Shown: positions 45,913 through 54,249, numbered from the stretch's first letter. The stretch: 64,000 nucleotides of DNA from Pseudomonas urmiensis (GCF_014268815.2 NZ_JABWRE020000001.1:2423001-2487000), one strand, 5' to 3'. A program made the numbers and translations. The notes: generated from the letters alone by a model not told the origin.

Positions 45913-48552
45913 ATGATCGCTTGGCAAGACTTCCTCGAGCTCAACCGCAAATCCTGCGAAGAACTCAGCGAGCAGTTCGACCTCGGCCCCGCCGTCAGTT
46001 GCACCCGCACCTTCACCATCCTGCCGCTGCGCTACGCCGTGGTTGGCGGCAACCCCGGCCAGCGCAAGCGCTTGCCCGATCTGGCCGAGCACCTGCGCCA
46101 GCCCCAGCAAGTCGCCGCGCTCAAGCATGCAGCCTATGCCATACGCCCTTTGCGCGAAGGGTTCCTGTACGTGATGGAACAGCGCACCAGCACTGGCCGC
46201 GCTACCCTGCACCGGCCCTATCGGATTGCCGCCAACGGCTCGTTGTCACTCACCGAGCCCGACGCGCCCTGGGAGCCACCGCCAGCCCTCGGCGTTCAGG
46301 ACGTACTGCGCAACATCGCCTGGGCCTTCAACGTGCACGACCTGGACGATCTGCAATCGCTGCGCGTGTTTTACAGCCCCGACCCGCTGACCGTAGCCGC
46401 CCAGCAACAATTGCTGCGCCGGCGGCACAGCCTGCCCGCCGTGAACATCGGCCGCTTCACCGGCGCAGCCTGCCCGACGCCCGAACCGCATGTGCTGACC
46501 CATGACCAGCTCGAACAAGTCGCCGACTTTGCCGCCGAGTACGATCCGCAGCTGCGCACCTTGCTCCAGCGCCAACTGTTCAGTACACCCAGCGTCCTCT
46601 CCCTGGCCGGCGTCCGGCAGATGCTCAGGCCCATGGCAGACCCGCTCAAGCCACGCGGGGTTGCCCTGGTGGTCGAAGATGCCATCGGTATCACCCAAGA
46701 GCTCAATGCCTGGCGCAACGCCGGCCTTGAACACCTCAAGGACTGGCTGCAGACCACCGAGCCGGCCGGCCCCGACGGCAAGCCCGGGCCGAGCAACGAG
46801 CGCAAGACCCTGGTCGCCCAAGCCTTCACCGAGCTGCACCAGCAGTTCAGCGAACGCAAGGTCGCCGCGCTCATGGGCCGGCACGCCGAAACCTTGCGCG
46901 TGCAGCTCAAAGACAGCGATCAAGCCTTGCTGCCAGGGATGAACCGCGAAGGCTGGAATCAGTTCAAGGACAGCCTCATCGATATCAATAGCGAGCTGGT
47001 GCGCCAAGACCTGCAAGCCCGCGCCGAGCAAGGCGAGTTCGCCAAACAGTTCGAGCAACGCTACCTGCCCCGGGTCAACCTGGGCGGTATGCGCGTACAG
47101 CTTGGCTGGTTCCGCCAGGAGAGCGAAGAAGCGCAACGACTGGCCGAGGCACGCGCCGACGACCATCTGGTCTGGCTGCTCAGCCCCACGTTGCTGGAGG
47201 CATTGGCCTACTACGACGACAACGACCTCAACAGTGGGCTGTGCTTCGCTCACCAGAGCGGCTTGTGCGTCATCGGCATGGAAGCGGTACCGGCCGGCGC
47301 GCGCCTGTTGGCCCAGTGGTGGCAAGCCGAAGAAATGACCCCAGCCAACCTGGCGCTGCGCTCGTTCGTGTTCAACCAGCGCGACATCGCCCAGGTGCTG
47401 GAACAAACCCGGCTGAAGCTCGCCAACCTGCACGCGCCCGCCGACCCGTGGCAGATGCTCGACACCACGCTCAAGCAGGCCAAGGAACTGGCTGCCCAGT
47501 TCAGCCGCGTCGATGGCCACCTCGATCAGCTTGCCGAGCACAGCCAGATCAACACCGCTGGCGCCCTGGCATGGCTGGGCCAGCTGGGGCGAGAAAGCCT
47601 GCAGGCGGGCATGCCCAACAGCAGCGACCACCGGCTGCATCGACGCTTGACTACCTACCTGGTGGCCTCGTTGGGTGAACAGGCGCTGAACTTGCGCCTG
47701 GCCGAACACGCCCTGGATGGCCGCGCCCCCTCCCCCGGACGCGTCGCCGCCCCGATCGTGCGCCGCCTGGAGCAAGCCTATGTCGACAGTGTGCGGGGCG
47801 CGCAGAGCAATGCGTTCTACCGATTGCGCGTCGCCAGTGGGTTGTTGCTGCTTGAGGCGAGCCTGCTGTTGCTGCAGGGGCAGCGGGACAACAAGGACCG
47901 GCGGTTCTGGAGTGAAGTGGCAGCCGCGGGGTTGACCAGTGCGGCGGCGGGCATGGAGTTACTCGCGGTGGGGACCGAACAGGCGCTGGCCACTGTAGGC
48001 CAGGGCTCGGCAGCGGCGCGGGGCGCGCAAGTCAGCCTGGGGCGCTTTCGCTTGTGGGGAGCGGGGATGGCGGCTGCGGGAGGGATTGTTAGCATTTATT
48101 GGGATTTTGCTGATGCGAAAACAAAAATTGACCAAGCAGAGCGAGCAGGAAATCACGCAACCAGTCTGGGGGTAGCTTACTCCGCCAGAGCAATGGCAAC
48201 AGGTGCACTCGTGATGGGCCAAGGAGGAGTCGCTTTTTCGCAAGCGGGCATGTATTTCGAATGGTTAGCCCTACGTGGCAATAATAACCCTGGCTCTGTA
48301 TTTATTCGACTTTCTTCACTATCTAATCGACTTGCCGCAAACCGAGCAATCATGTTGCTGCTTAGCCGCCTCGGCTGGATTGGCGGATCAATAGCACTGG
48401 GCGCAACCACTTATTTACTGATAATGGATGATGACGCCTTGGAGCAGTGGTGCGAAAAATGTTGCTTTAGTCTAAATCCAACAGCGAAGCGCTATAACTC
48501 CGACGCAGACGAAATGGTGGACTTCTTAAAATCCGTCACCGAGGTTTTGTAA
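45913..48552 (+). CDS. VasX-like T6SS effector, probable pore-former
   Basis: An 879-residue protein. The N-terminus matches the VasX/BTH_I2691-type effector region (FTILPLRYAVVGG, then HAAYAIRPLREGFLYVMEQ, residues about 35-95). A long helical middle leads to a C-terminal third with several hydrophobic segments (about residues 635-655, 675-695, 714-732, 755-790 and 815-840), as in V. cholerae VasX, which permeabilises inner membranes. The last 40 residues contain a CEKCC motif. From about base 48090 (residue 726) the DNA becomes markedly richer in A/T, as do the genes behind it. ATG 45913 follows AAGGACGCTCAG. The stop overlaps the next ATG (TAATG). Toxicity is inferred, not shown. Confidence 0.85.
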   Translation: MIAWQDFLELNRKSCEELSEQFDLGPAVSCTRTFTILPLRYAVVGGNPGQRKRLPDLAEHLRQPQQVAALKHAAYAIRPLREGFLYVMEQRTSTGRATLHRPYRIAANGSLSLTEPDAPWEPPPALGVQDVLRNIAWAFNVHDLDDLQSLRVFYSPDPLTVAAQQQLLRRRHSLPAVNIGRFTGAACPTPEPHVLTHDQLEQVADFAAEYDPQLRTLLQRQLFSTPSVLSLAGVRQMLRPMADPLKPRGVALVVEDAIGITQELNAWRNAGLEHLKDWLQTTEPAGPDGKPGPSNERKTLVAQAFTELHQQFSERKVAALMGRHAETLRVQLKDSDQALLPGMNREGWNQFKDSLIDINSELVRQDLQARAEQGEFAKQFEQRYLPRVNLGGMRVQLGWFRQESEEAQRLAEARADDHLVWLLSPTLLEALAYYDDNDLNSGLCFAHQSGLCVIGMEAVPAGARLLAQWWQAEEMTPANLALRSFVFNQRDIAQVLEQTRLKLANLHAPADPWQMLDTTLKQAKELAAQFSRVDGHLDQLAEHSQINTAGALAWLGQLGRESLQAGMPNSSDHRLHRRLTTYLVASLGEQALNLRLAEHALDGRAPSPGRVAAPIVRRLEQAYVDSVRGAQSNAFYRLRVASGLLLLEASLLLLQGQRDNKDRRFWSEVAAAGLTSAAAGMELLAVGTEQALATVGQGSAAARGAQVSLGRFRLWGAGMAAAGGIVSIYWDFADAKTKIDQAERAGNHATSLGVAYSARAMATGALVMGQGGVAFSQAGMYFEWLALRGNNNPGSVFIRLSSLSNRLAANRAIMLLLSRLGWIGGSIALGATTYLLIMDDDALEQWCEKCCFSLNPTAKRYNSDADEMVDFLKSVTEVL

Positions 48553-49712
48553 TGTACTTTTTTGAATGGGGATCATGGGAAGCCGCCCTCGAGCCAGATG
48601 CGGATAAGAATGAAGATGCGCGAACTCGCAGGCTGCGCAAAAAAATCACACCTTATGAAAATGAACAAGCAGAAGAAGAGGCTGCAGCAAAGTTAAGCGT
48701 AAGTGAAACGCCAAAAAGCCGAGGCCCCGTTTACGCCTTCGACAACCGTATCCTAGAAATACGCAGCGGAATGTTTGAGGAAAAACGCGGATTGATTAGT
48801 ATTTTATCAGCCACAGTAATTTATATCATTGCCAATTGCTTTGCCGGCATAATTAGCGGTGCAACATGGACCATAGAGCACTTTCATAGCAAAGGCACCT
48901 TCGCAAGTGAATATCTCTTCATAAGTGCATGGTTTACCCTACTAGCATTGCCTACAACCTGGTTCTATTTAAAATACGGCCTTCGCTTCACCCGACTGGA
49001 AATGTTCACCTCGCGCCACCTGTTGATTCGCTTCAACCGTACGACCCAACAGGTCTATCTTCATCGACCGCCTCACTGTGGCGGTATCGTGGTTCTGCCG
49101 TGGGAAGGAGTCGCTTCAAGCGGGTCCGCCAACAAGTACGCCATTGCTGACGGCGTGGGCGTGCCGCTAGCGCTCCACTGGTCAGCCCGGGTCACAGGCA
49201 CTCTGCACCCCGAACTGGCCTGGGTCGGCAAATCAGCAAACCATCAAGGAGAAATCCGCGACGAGTGGGAGTTCATCCGCCGCTTCATGGACGAAGGCCC
49301 CGAAGGATTGCCCCGCCCGCGCATCACTTCGCACTTCCCCTGGCCATGGCAAGCGTTCACCCCGCAGTTCGAAGGCGTCACGCACTATTTCCGCAATGCC
49401 TCGAAGCTGATCAAGGTCGGCCTGGTCCTGATCTCCCCCGCTTTCTTGATCATCGGAACCGGCCACTGGCTCAGTCTGCTGCTGTGCTGGAAACCGCGCT
49501 GGCCCAAGATCATTCGCCAGGCCGGTATGCCAGGCAAACCCGTTCCACCGTTGACGACACTTGCCGACTATCCACCCCACATTCAGCAGCGCCTACGAGA
49601 AAACGCTCACCTTTGGACGGCACACCCTGGGCAGCGCCCGGAGAAGAAACCGCGAGGGCCCTCCAAACGCCGGAGCACCGACACCAAGCCTGCTTCGAGG
49701 GCTAAGCCATGA
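48552..49712 (+). CDS. DUF6708 membrane protein, candidate immunity protein 1
   Basis: A 386-residue protein of the DUF6708 family, found next to VasX-type effectors. Three membrane segments are predicted: about residues 80-105, 119-142 and 290-315. Between the last two lies a soluble region with RLEMFTSRHLLIRFNRTTQQVYLHRPPHCGGIVVLPWEGV. The immediate overlap with the effector stop and the membrane location fit an immunity role, as with TsiV2 for VasX, but DUF6708 has no proven function that I know. Its 3' third is almost identical at DNA level to the second copy, while the 5' part has diverged. Low GC compared with vgrG. Confidence 0.75.
   Translation: MYFFEWGSWEAALEPDADKNEDARTRRLRKKITPYENEQAEEEAAAKLSVSETPKSRGPVYAFDNRILEIRSGMFEEKRGLISILSATVIYIIANCFAGIISGATWTIEHFHSKGTFASEYLFISAWFTLLALPTTWFYLKYGLRFTRLEMFTSRHLLIRFNRTTQQVYLHRPPHCGGIVVLPWEGVASSGSANKYAIADGVGVPLALHWSARVTGTLHPELAWVGKSANHQGEIRDEWEFIRRFMDEGPEGLPRPRITSHFPWPWQAFTPQFEGVTHYFRNASKLIKVGLVLISPAFLIIGTGHWLSLLLCWKPRWPKIIRQAGMPGKPVPPLTTLADYPPHIQQRLRENAHLWTAHPGQRPEKKPRGPSKRRSTDTKPASRAKP
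49218..49616 (+). repeat. Direct repeat, copy A (3' part of the first DUF6708 gene)
   Basis: This 399-bp segment is aligned without gaps to 50503-50901 (constant offset 1285 bp) with only scattered, mostly silent differences; I estimate around 95 per cent identity by eye. Upstream of it the two genes are much less alike. It points to gene conversion or recombination at the 3' ends of the two genes. Confidence 0.9.
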
Positions 49713-49837
49713 TTGCCTCGAGAAATTTCCTTCTTCATTTTTCGGGCTACGTATTGAAACACTATTGCGACAGATGTTGCATCACTCTCAAACACGGACC
49801 ATCTGACTTCTTAAACGCCATAAGCGAGGCTTTGTGA
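49709..49837 (+). pseudogene. Orphan effector C-terminal remnant (42 codons)
   Basis: A 42-codon frame whose ATG overlaps the stop of the first DUF6708 gene (ATGA) and whose TGA overlaps the ATG of the second (TGATG). Its product ends CDRCCITL...SDFLNAISEAL, which aligns with the end of the VasX-like effector, CEKCCFSL...VDFLKSVTEVL; both stop at the same point relative to the following DUF6708 ATG. This is the tail of a second effector variant left in front of its own immunity-like gene. It may be translated, but is too short to be a toxin itself. Confidence 0.7.
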
Positions 49838-50982
49838 TGTATTTTTTTGAATGGGGCGTTTGGGAGGCTTCACTCATACCAGAAGAAGAACGTAAAAAAG
49901 ATGTGAAAACGCAAAGGTTACGCAAAAAAATCTGCACTTATGAAAGCGATGAACAAGAAGGAATGGCCGCTGCAAAACTTAGAGCCAGTGAAACCCCAAA
50001 AAGTCGCGGCCCCGTTTACGTATTCAACAACCGCATCCTTGAGATTCGCAGCGGCATGTTTGAAGAAAAACGGGGACTCATCAGCATTGTGTCCGCCACA
50101 ATTATTTTTTTAATAATCAACGGCTTCATTGGCATTACTGCAGGTACAATTTGGACCATAGATTACTATTACAGTGAGGGTGCTATCGCAACTGGGTACC
50201 TGTGGATGGCCACGTGGCTCACCATACTTACACTACCCACAACTTGGTTTTATCTGAAATACTGCCTACGTTTCACCCAACTCGAGATGTTCACTTCCCG
50301 TCACCTATTGATCCGTTTCAACCGTATCACTCAACAGGTGTATCTACATCGCCCAAGCTACTGTGGCGGGATCGTCACGCTGCCGTGGGAAGGGGTGACT
50401 TCAAGTGGTTCCGCTGACAAGTATGCAGTGGCAGGCGGTATAGGTGTCCCCCTTGCCCTCTGTTGGTCTCCCCCGTTTACCGGGACGCTACGCACAGAAG
50501 TTGCCTGGGTCGGCAAATCAGCAAACCATCAAGGCGAAATCCGCGACGAGTGGGAGTTCATCCGCCGCTTCATGGACGAAGGCCCCGAAGGACTACCCCG
50601 ACCACGCATCACCTCGCACTTCCCCTGGCCATGGCAAGCGTTCACCCCGCAGTTCGAAGGCGTCACGCACTATTTCCGCAATGCCTCGAAGCTGATCAAG
50701 GTCGGCCTGGTCCTGATCTCCCCCGCTTTCTTGATCATCGGCACCGGCCACTGGCTCAGCCTGCTGCTGTGCTGGAAACCGCGCTGGCCCAAGATCATTC
50801 GCCAAGCAGGTATGCCAGGCAAGCCTGTACCGCCGTTGACGACCCTTGCCGACTATCCACCGCACATTCAGCAGCGCCTCCGAGAAAACGCCCACCTTTG
50901 GGCTGTACGCCCAGGTCAACGCCCGGAGAAGAAACCGCGCAAGGTCTCTCGTATTCGCAAAGCCGACCCTAAGCCTTCGTAA
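49837..50982 (+). CDS. DUF6708 membrane protein, candidate immunity protein 2
   Basis: A 381-residue paralogue of the upstream DUF6708 protein, with the same layout: N-terminal MYFFEWGVWEASL, KSRGPVYVFNNRILEIRSGMFEEKRGL, three membrane segments and a nearly identical last third. Differences concentrate in the first half, the region expected to give specificity. The ATG at 49837 overlaps the stop of the orphan effector remnant; a GTG at 49834 is in frame but the homologue starts at the ATG. It probably protects against a different variant of the effector carried by sister strains. Confidence 0.75.
   Translation: MYFFEWGVWEASLIPEEERKKDVKTQRLRKKICTYESDEQEGMAAAKLRASETPKSRGPVYVFNNRILEIRSGMFEEKRGLISIVSATIIFLIINGFIGITAGTIWTIDYYYSEGAIATGYLWMATWLTILTLPTTWFYLKYCLRFTQLEMFTSRHLLIRFNRITQQVYLHRPSYCGGIVTLPWEGVTSSGSADKYAVAGGIGVPLALCWSPPFTGTLRTEVAWVGKSANHQGEIRDEWEFIRRFMDEGPEGLPRPRITSHFPWPWQAFTPQFEGVTHYFRNASKLIKVGLVLISPAFLIIGTGHWLSLLLCWKPRWPKIIRQAGMPGKPVPPLTTLADYPPHIQQRLRENAHLWAVRPGQRPEKKPRKVSRIRKADPKPS
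50503..50901 (+). repeat. Direct repeat, copy B (3' part of the second DUF6708 gene)
   Basis: Partner of 49218-49616 in the same orientation. Recombination between the copies would delete 1285 bp, removing the orphan effector tail and leaving a single chimeric DUF6708 gene. Confidence 0.9.
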
Positions 50983-51035
50983 CCAGCAACCAGACGCAAA
51001 ACTCGGCACCCCTACATAATTAGGAGCAATAATCG

Positions 51036-51878
51036 ATGAGCACGCAAAACACCAAGCAGGATGCGCTGGGCGCTGGCCTACTCATAAATTTCCAAGACGC
51101 CAAGGCCACCCGCGAGAGCACCCCGCCACCCACAATCAAATCCCGCCCCGAAGCACACGCCCCGCTCTATGCCGCCGACCCTCAATTTCAATTACGTGGC
51201 GCCTTCAGCAATCAGATGATCGATGCAGCAATGCCGTTGTTTGGCTTGGCGATGCGTCTGCAAACGCTGGACGGCCACAGCGATATTGCACAGCTGTACA
51301 AACAGGTTCACAACCAGATCAACCAAATCCTGGAGGAAATGCGCCAACACGCGTATGAGCCGACCCAGTTGCTGGCCTATTCGTACTCGCTGTGCCTGTA
51401 TCTTGACGAGACCGTGATGCGGACGGACTGGGGCAAGAACTCCAGCTGGAGCCAACAGCCCTTGCTGAGCGACTTTCATCAGGAAACCTGGGGCGGGGAG
51501 AAGTTCTTTACCGTGCTGTCGCGCATGATGCAGGAGCCACGACGCTTTCAGGACGTACTGGAGTTCATGTACATGTGTTTGTGCATGGGCCTTATGGGCA
51601 AATACGCTATCGAACCCAAGGGTGACGAGGCTGTTCAAGCACTGATCGTCAAGTTGCACGCGATCATCCGCGAGCTCCGGGGCCCGACACCCGAGTTCTT
51701 TGCAGACTCATCGCACAATGTTGCACCGCGCAATTTTCGCATGCAGCGCCAGTGGCCATGGTGGAGCCCTTTGCTGATCAGCGCTATGGCCCTGGCCGCG
51801 CTGTACGGCTTCTACAGCTATCGCTTGCAGATGATTACCGATGAAGTACTGCAATCGCTCAACGGCATTCTGCAGTAG
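51036..51878 (+). CDS. TssL/DotU-family T6SS membrane protein
   Basis: A 280-residue protein of the IcmH/DotU family (TssL short form). The cytoplasmic domain shows QLRGAFSNQMIDAAMPLFGLAMRLQTLDGHSDI, LAYSYSLCLYLDETVMRTDWG and FMYMCLCMGLMGKYAIE; a single membrane helix near the end (WWSPLLISAMALAALYGFYSY, about 246-266) anchors it. TssL normally joins TssM and TssJ in the T6SS membrane complex, yet no other core gene is visible here. The ATG follows TAGGAGCAATAATCG. It may supply a T6SS elsewhere in the genome or be an effector-specific variant. Confidence 0.88.
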   Translation: MSTQNTKQDALGAGLLINFQDAKATRESTPPPTIKSRPEAHAPLYAADPQFQLRGAFSNQMIDAAMPLFGLAMRLQTLDGHSDIAQLYKQVHNQINQILEEMRQHAYEPTQLLAYSYSLCLYLDETVMRTDWGKNSSWSQQPLLSDFHQETWGGEKFFTVLSRMMQEPRRFQDVLEFMYMCLCMGLMGKYAIEPKGDEAVQALIVKLHAIIRELRGPTPEFFADSSHNVAPRNFRMQRQWPWWSPLLISAMALAALYGFYSYRLQMITDEVLQSLNGILQ

Positions 51879-51952
51879 GCGTTGAACGCAACCGGCTAAG
51901 GCGAGCACGAACTGCGCTAAAGTAACGGCTCGCCAATGACCAAGGACGTCCC

Positions 51953-52327
51953 ATGCACCTCGCCCCCGCTATCCCGATCCTGCGCATCTTCTCGGTCGAC
52001 AAGGCCAAGGAGTTCTACCTCGACTTCCTCGGTTTTCAACTCGACTGGGAGCACCGTTTCTCGCCGGACCTGCCGCTGTACGCGCAGATCCACCGCGATG
52101 GCCTGATCCTGCACCTTTCCGAGCACCACGGCGATGCCTCGCCCGGCGCCACCATTTTTGCCCGGGTGGAAGATCTGCGAGCGTTGGAGCGCGAGTTGCA
52201 GGCCAAGCAATATGGCTATTCGCGCCCCGAGGCTGAGCCCGTCGACTGGGGCTTGCAGATGCAGATCTGGGATCCTTTCGGCAATCGCCTGCGCTTCTGC
52301 CAGCAGATCGACGACAGCGCTCAATGA
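51953..52327 (+). CDS. VOC-superfamily (glyoxalase/bleomycin-resistance-like) protein
   Basis: A 124-residue single-domain VOC protein: IPILRIFSVDKAKEFYLDFLGFQLDWEHRF, LILHLSEHHGDASPGATIFARVEDL and MQIWDPFGNRLRFCQ. The form resembles BRP-type 'glyoxalase superfamily' proteins that bind drugs or small ligands. No substrate can be inferred. Its stop overlaps the next ATG (ATGA). Confidence 0.85.
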   Translation: MHLAPAIPILRIFSVDKAKEFYLDFLGFQLDWEHRFSPDLPLYAQIHRDGLILHLSEHHGDASPGATIFARVEDLRALERELQAKQYGYSRPEAEPVDWGLQMQIWDPFGNRLRFCQQIDDSAQ

Positions 52328-52683
52328 AGGCCTTGAGCAAACGCGACCTGGCCCGCCTGGAGCGTGAGCTGGTGGTTTGCCTGACCGAAGCCTGCGAGAT
52401 CGCCAAAAGCGAGATCGTCGGCTTCACCTGGCTCACCCACCGCCTTGCGCCAGACAACTTTCCTGCCAGCCTGCGCATCACCTGGGTATTCGAACAAGAA
52501 GCCGACAAGGACGCCGCCGTGGCAGGAGCTGCCAAGGCGCGCATGCTCGAGCTGACTGCCCAGGCCCTGAGCGAGGCTGGCGTGCACCTGGATCATGTCG
52601 CCTGGCACGTGCGTTTCGACAGCGAGCAAGCGTGCCAGCACAGCCATGCGGGCAACTGGGATCGACGTTTGCTGGGGCGCTGA
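52324..52683 (+). CDS. Conserved hypothetical protein (119 aa)
   Basis: A soluble 119-residue protein of unknown function, beginning MKALSKRDLARLERELVVCLTEACEIAKSE and ending in HVRFDSEQACQHSHAGNWDRRLLGR. Pseudomonas-like codon use and a 4-bp overlap with the VOC gene support translation. No motif gives a role. The same reading frame continues after its stop codon into an ABC-F ATPase fragment, which looks like an accident of deletion. Confidence 0.6.
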   Translation: MKALSKRDLARLERELVVCLTEACEIAKSEIVGFTWLTHRLAPDNFPASLRITWVFEQEADKDAAVAGAAKARMLELTAQALSEAGVHLDHVAWHVRFDSEQACQHSHAGNWDRRLLGR

Positions 52684-52686
52684 GCG

Positions 52687-52845
52687 GCGCTATTGGTGCT
52701 CGACGAGCCGAACACTCATCTCGACCTGCTTTCGCTGCACGCGCTGGAACTGATGCTCGGCCAGTTTCGCGGGGCAATGCGGGTGGTTGCGCATGACCTG
52801 GCCTTTATCGAACGCTTGCAGCCAACCGGCAATCTGCGGCTGTGA
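52687..52845 (+). pseudogene. ABC-F ATPase C-terminal fragment
   Basis: Immediately after the preceding stop, the frame encodes LLVLDEPNTHLDLLSLHALE, then MRVVAHDLAFIERLQPTGNLRL and a TGA. This is the Walker B/D-loop (normally LLLLDEPTNHLD) and H-loop (VVSHD) end of a second nucleotide-binding domain of the ABC-F translation-factor family. No start codon, P-loop or signature motif is present, so it is the leftover of a deleted gene of about 500 codons. Confidence 0.75.
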
Positions 52846-52963
52846 CTGAGCGGCGAATCTATGACTGGGCGTTTCCGATCTGCGGCGGATGTATTATCGT
52901 GGCGAGGTGCGCAAATAACAGCAGCCTGAGCGATCGGGCATCTGCAAGACAAACGAGGGTGTC

Positions 52964-53980
52964 ATGAGTAACGAGATTAACTGGGACAAGCTTGGCTTCG
53001 ACTACATCAAGACCGACAAGCGCTACCTGTCCGTGTTTCGCGATGGCGAGTGGGACAAGGGCACCCTGACCGAAGACAACGTGCTGCACATCAGCGAAGG
53101 CTCGACTGCTCTGCACTATGGCCAGCAATGCTTCGAAGGCATGAAGGCCTACCGTTGCAAGGATGGCTCGATCAACCTGTTCCGCCCCGACCAGAACGCC
53201 CTGCGCATGCAGCGCAGCTGCGACCGCCTGCTGATGCCGCGCGTGCCGACCGAACAGTTCATCGAAGCCTGCAAGCAGGTGGTCAAGGCCAACGAGCGCT
53301 TCGTTCCGCCGCACGGCAAAGGTGCCCTGTACCTGCGTCCGTTCGTGATTGGCGTGGGTGACAACATCGGTGTGCGCACCGCACCGGAGTTCATTTTCTC
53401 GATCTTCGCCATTCCGGTCGGCTCGTACTTCAAAGGCGGCATGACCCCGCACAAGTTCCTGATCTCCGACTTCGACCGCGCCGCGCCGCAAGGCACTGGC
53501 GCGGCCAAGGTCGGTGGCAACTACGCCGCCAGCCTGCAGCCTGGCTACGAAGCCAAGAAAGCCGGCTTCGCCGACTGCATCTACCTCGACCCGCTGACTC
53601 ACAGCAAGATCGAGGAAGTCGGTTCGGCGAACTTCTTTGGCATTACCGCCAACAACGAATTCGTGACGCCCAAGTCGGCCTCGGTCCTGCCAGGTATCAC
53701 CCGCCTTTCGCTGATGGAACTGGCCGAATCGCGCCTGGGCCTGAAAGTGATCGAGGGCGACGTAGAGATCAACAACCTGGAGCGCTTCGTCGAGGCTGGC
53801 GCCTGCGGCACCGCTGCGGTGATTACCCCGATCGGGGGTATTCAGTACAACGGCAAGCTGCATGTGTTCCACAGCGAGACTGAAGTCGGTCCGGTGACCA
53901 CCAAGCTGTACAACGAGCTGACCGGCATCCAGAGCGGTGATGTCGAAGCGCCGGCAGGTTGGATCGTCAAGGTCGACTGA
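52964..53980 (+). CDS. ilvE: Branched-chain amino acid aminotransferase
   Basis: A 338-residue class IV PLP enzyme that carries out the last step of leucine, isoleucine and valine synthesis and the first step of their breakdown. The sequence matches the longer BCAT2-type enzymes. The PLP lysine is K182 in GAAKVGGNYAAS; other motifs are ALHYGQQCFEGMKAYR, LYLRPFVIG and EVGSANFFGI (cofactor and substrate sites). The ATG follows AACGAGGGTGTC. It is monocistronic and ends in a strong terminator. Confidence 0.95.
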   Translation: MSNEINWDKLGFDYIKTDKRYLSVFRDGEWDKGTLTEDNVLHISEGSTALHYGQQCFEGMKAYRCKDGSINLFRPDQNALRMQRSCDRLLMPRVPTEQFIEACKQVVKANERFVPPHGKGALYLRPFVIGVGDNIGVRTAPEFIFSIFAIPVGSYFKGGMTPHKFLISDFDRAAPQGTGAAKVGGNYAASLQPGYEAKKAGFADCIYLDPLTHSKIEEVGSANFFGITANNEFVTPKSASVLPGITRLSLMELAESRLGLKVIEGDVEINNLERFVEAGACGTAAVITPIGGIQYNGKLHVFHSETEVGPVTTKLYNELTGIQSGDVEAPAGWIVKVD

Positions 53981-54002
53981 GACTTCGCGATACAGTGAAC
54001 GA

Positions 54003-54038
54003 TGGGGCATGCCAGCGCTGGCATGCCCCATTTTTTTG
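54003..54038. terminator. Intrinsic terminator of ilvE
   Basis: A perfect palindrome (arms TGGGGCATGCCAGC and GCTGGCATGCCCCA, 54003-54030) is followed by a run of seven T residues, 22 bp after the ilvE stop. A textbook Rho-independent terminator. Confidence 0.92.
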
Positions 54039-54053
54039 TGGTGGCGGTGCTGC

Positions 54054-54128
54054 CCTCATCGCGGGGCAAGCCCGCTCCCACGAATGCTCCTGCAACCTCC
54101 GTGGGAGCGGGCTTGCCCCGCGATGAGG
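54054..54128. repeat. REPIN: two REP elements as a perfect inverted repeat
   Basis: Arms of 29 bp (54054-54082 and 54100-54128) are exact reverse complements around a 17-bp loop; the core is GGGAGCGGGCTTGCCCCGCG. It lies between the ilvE terminator and the response-regulator gene. Confidence 0.9.
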
Positions 54129-54249
54129 CCATTACCATCACCACAGAACCCGAAAGCCTCCTATCAGTCGCGCAGATGAATTTTTCTTAAATCGCCGTTT
54201 GTCTATTCTTTGGCACAATCAAGTCTCCATTCGCCGCCCAGGAACCAGC

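Noticed and set aside
46246..47775. 509-codon open frame on the minus strand
   Set aside because: Antisense to the VasX-like effector gene with shadow-type composition.
54055..54128. CRISPR-like repeat
   Set aside because: Only two copies in inverted orientation with REP core sequence; no regular spacers.
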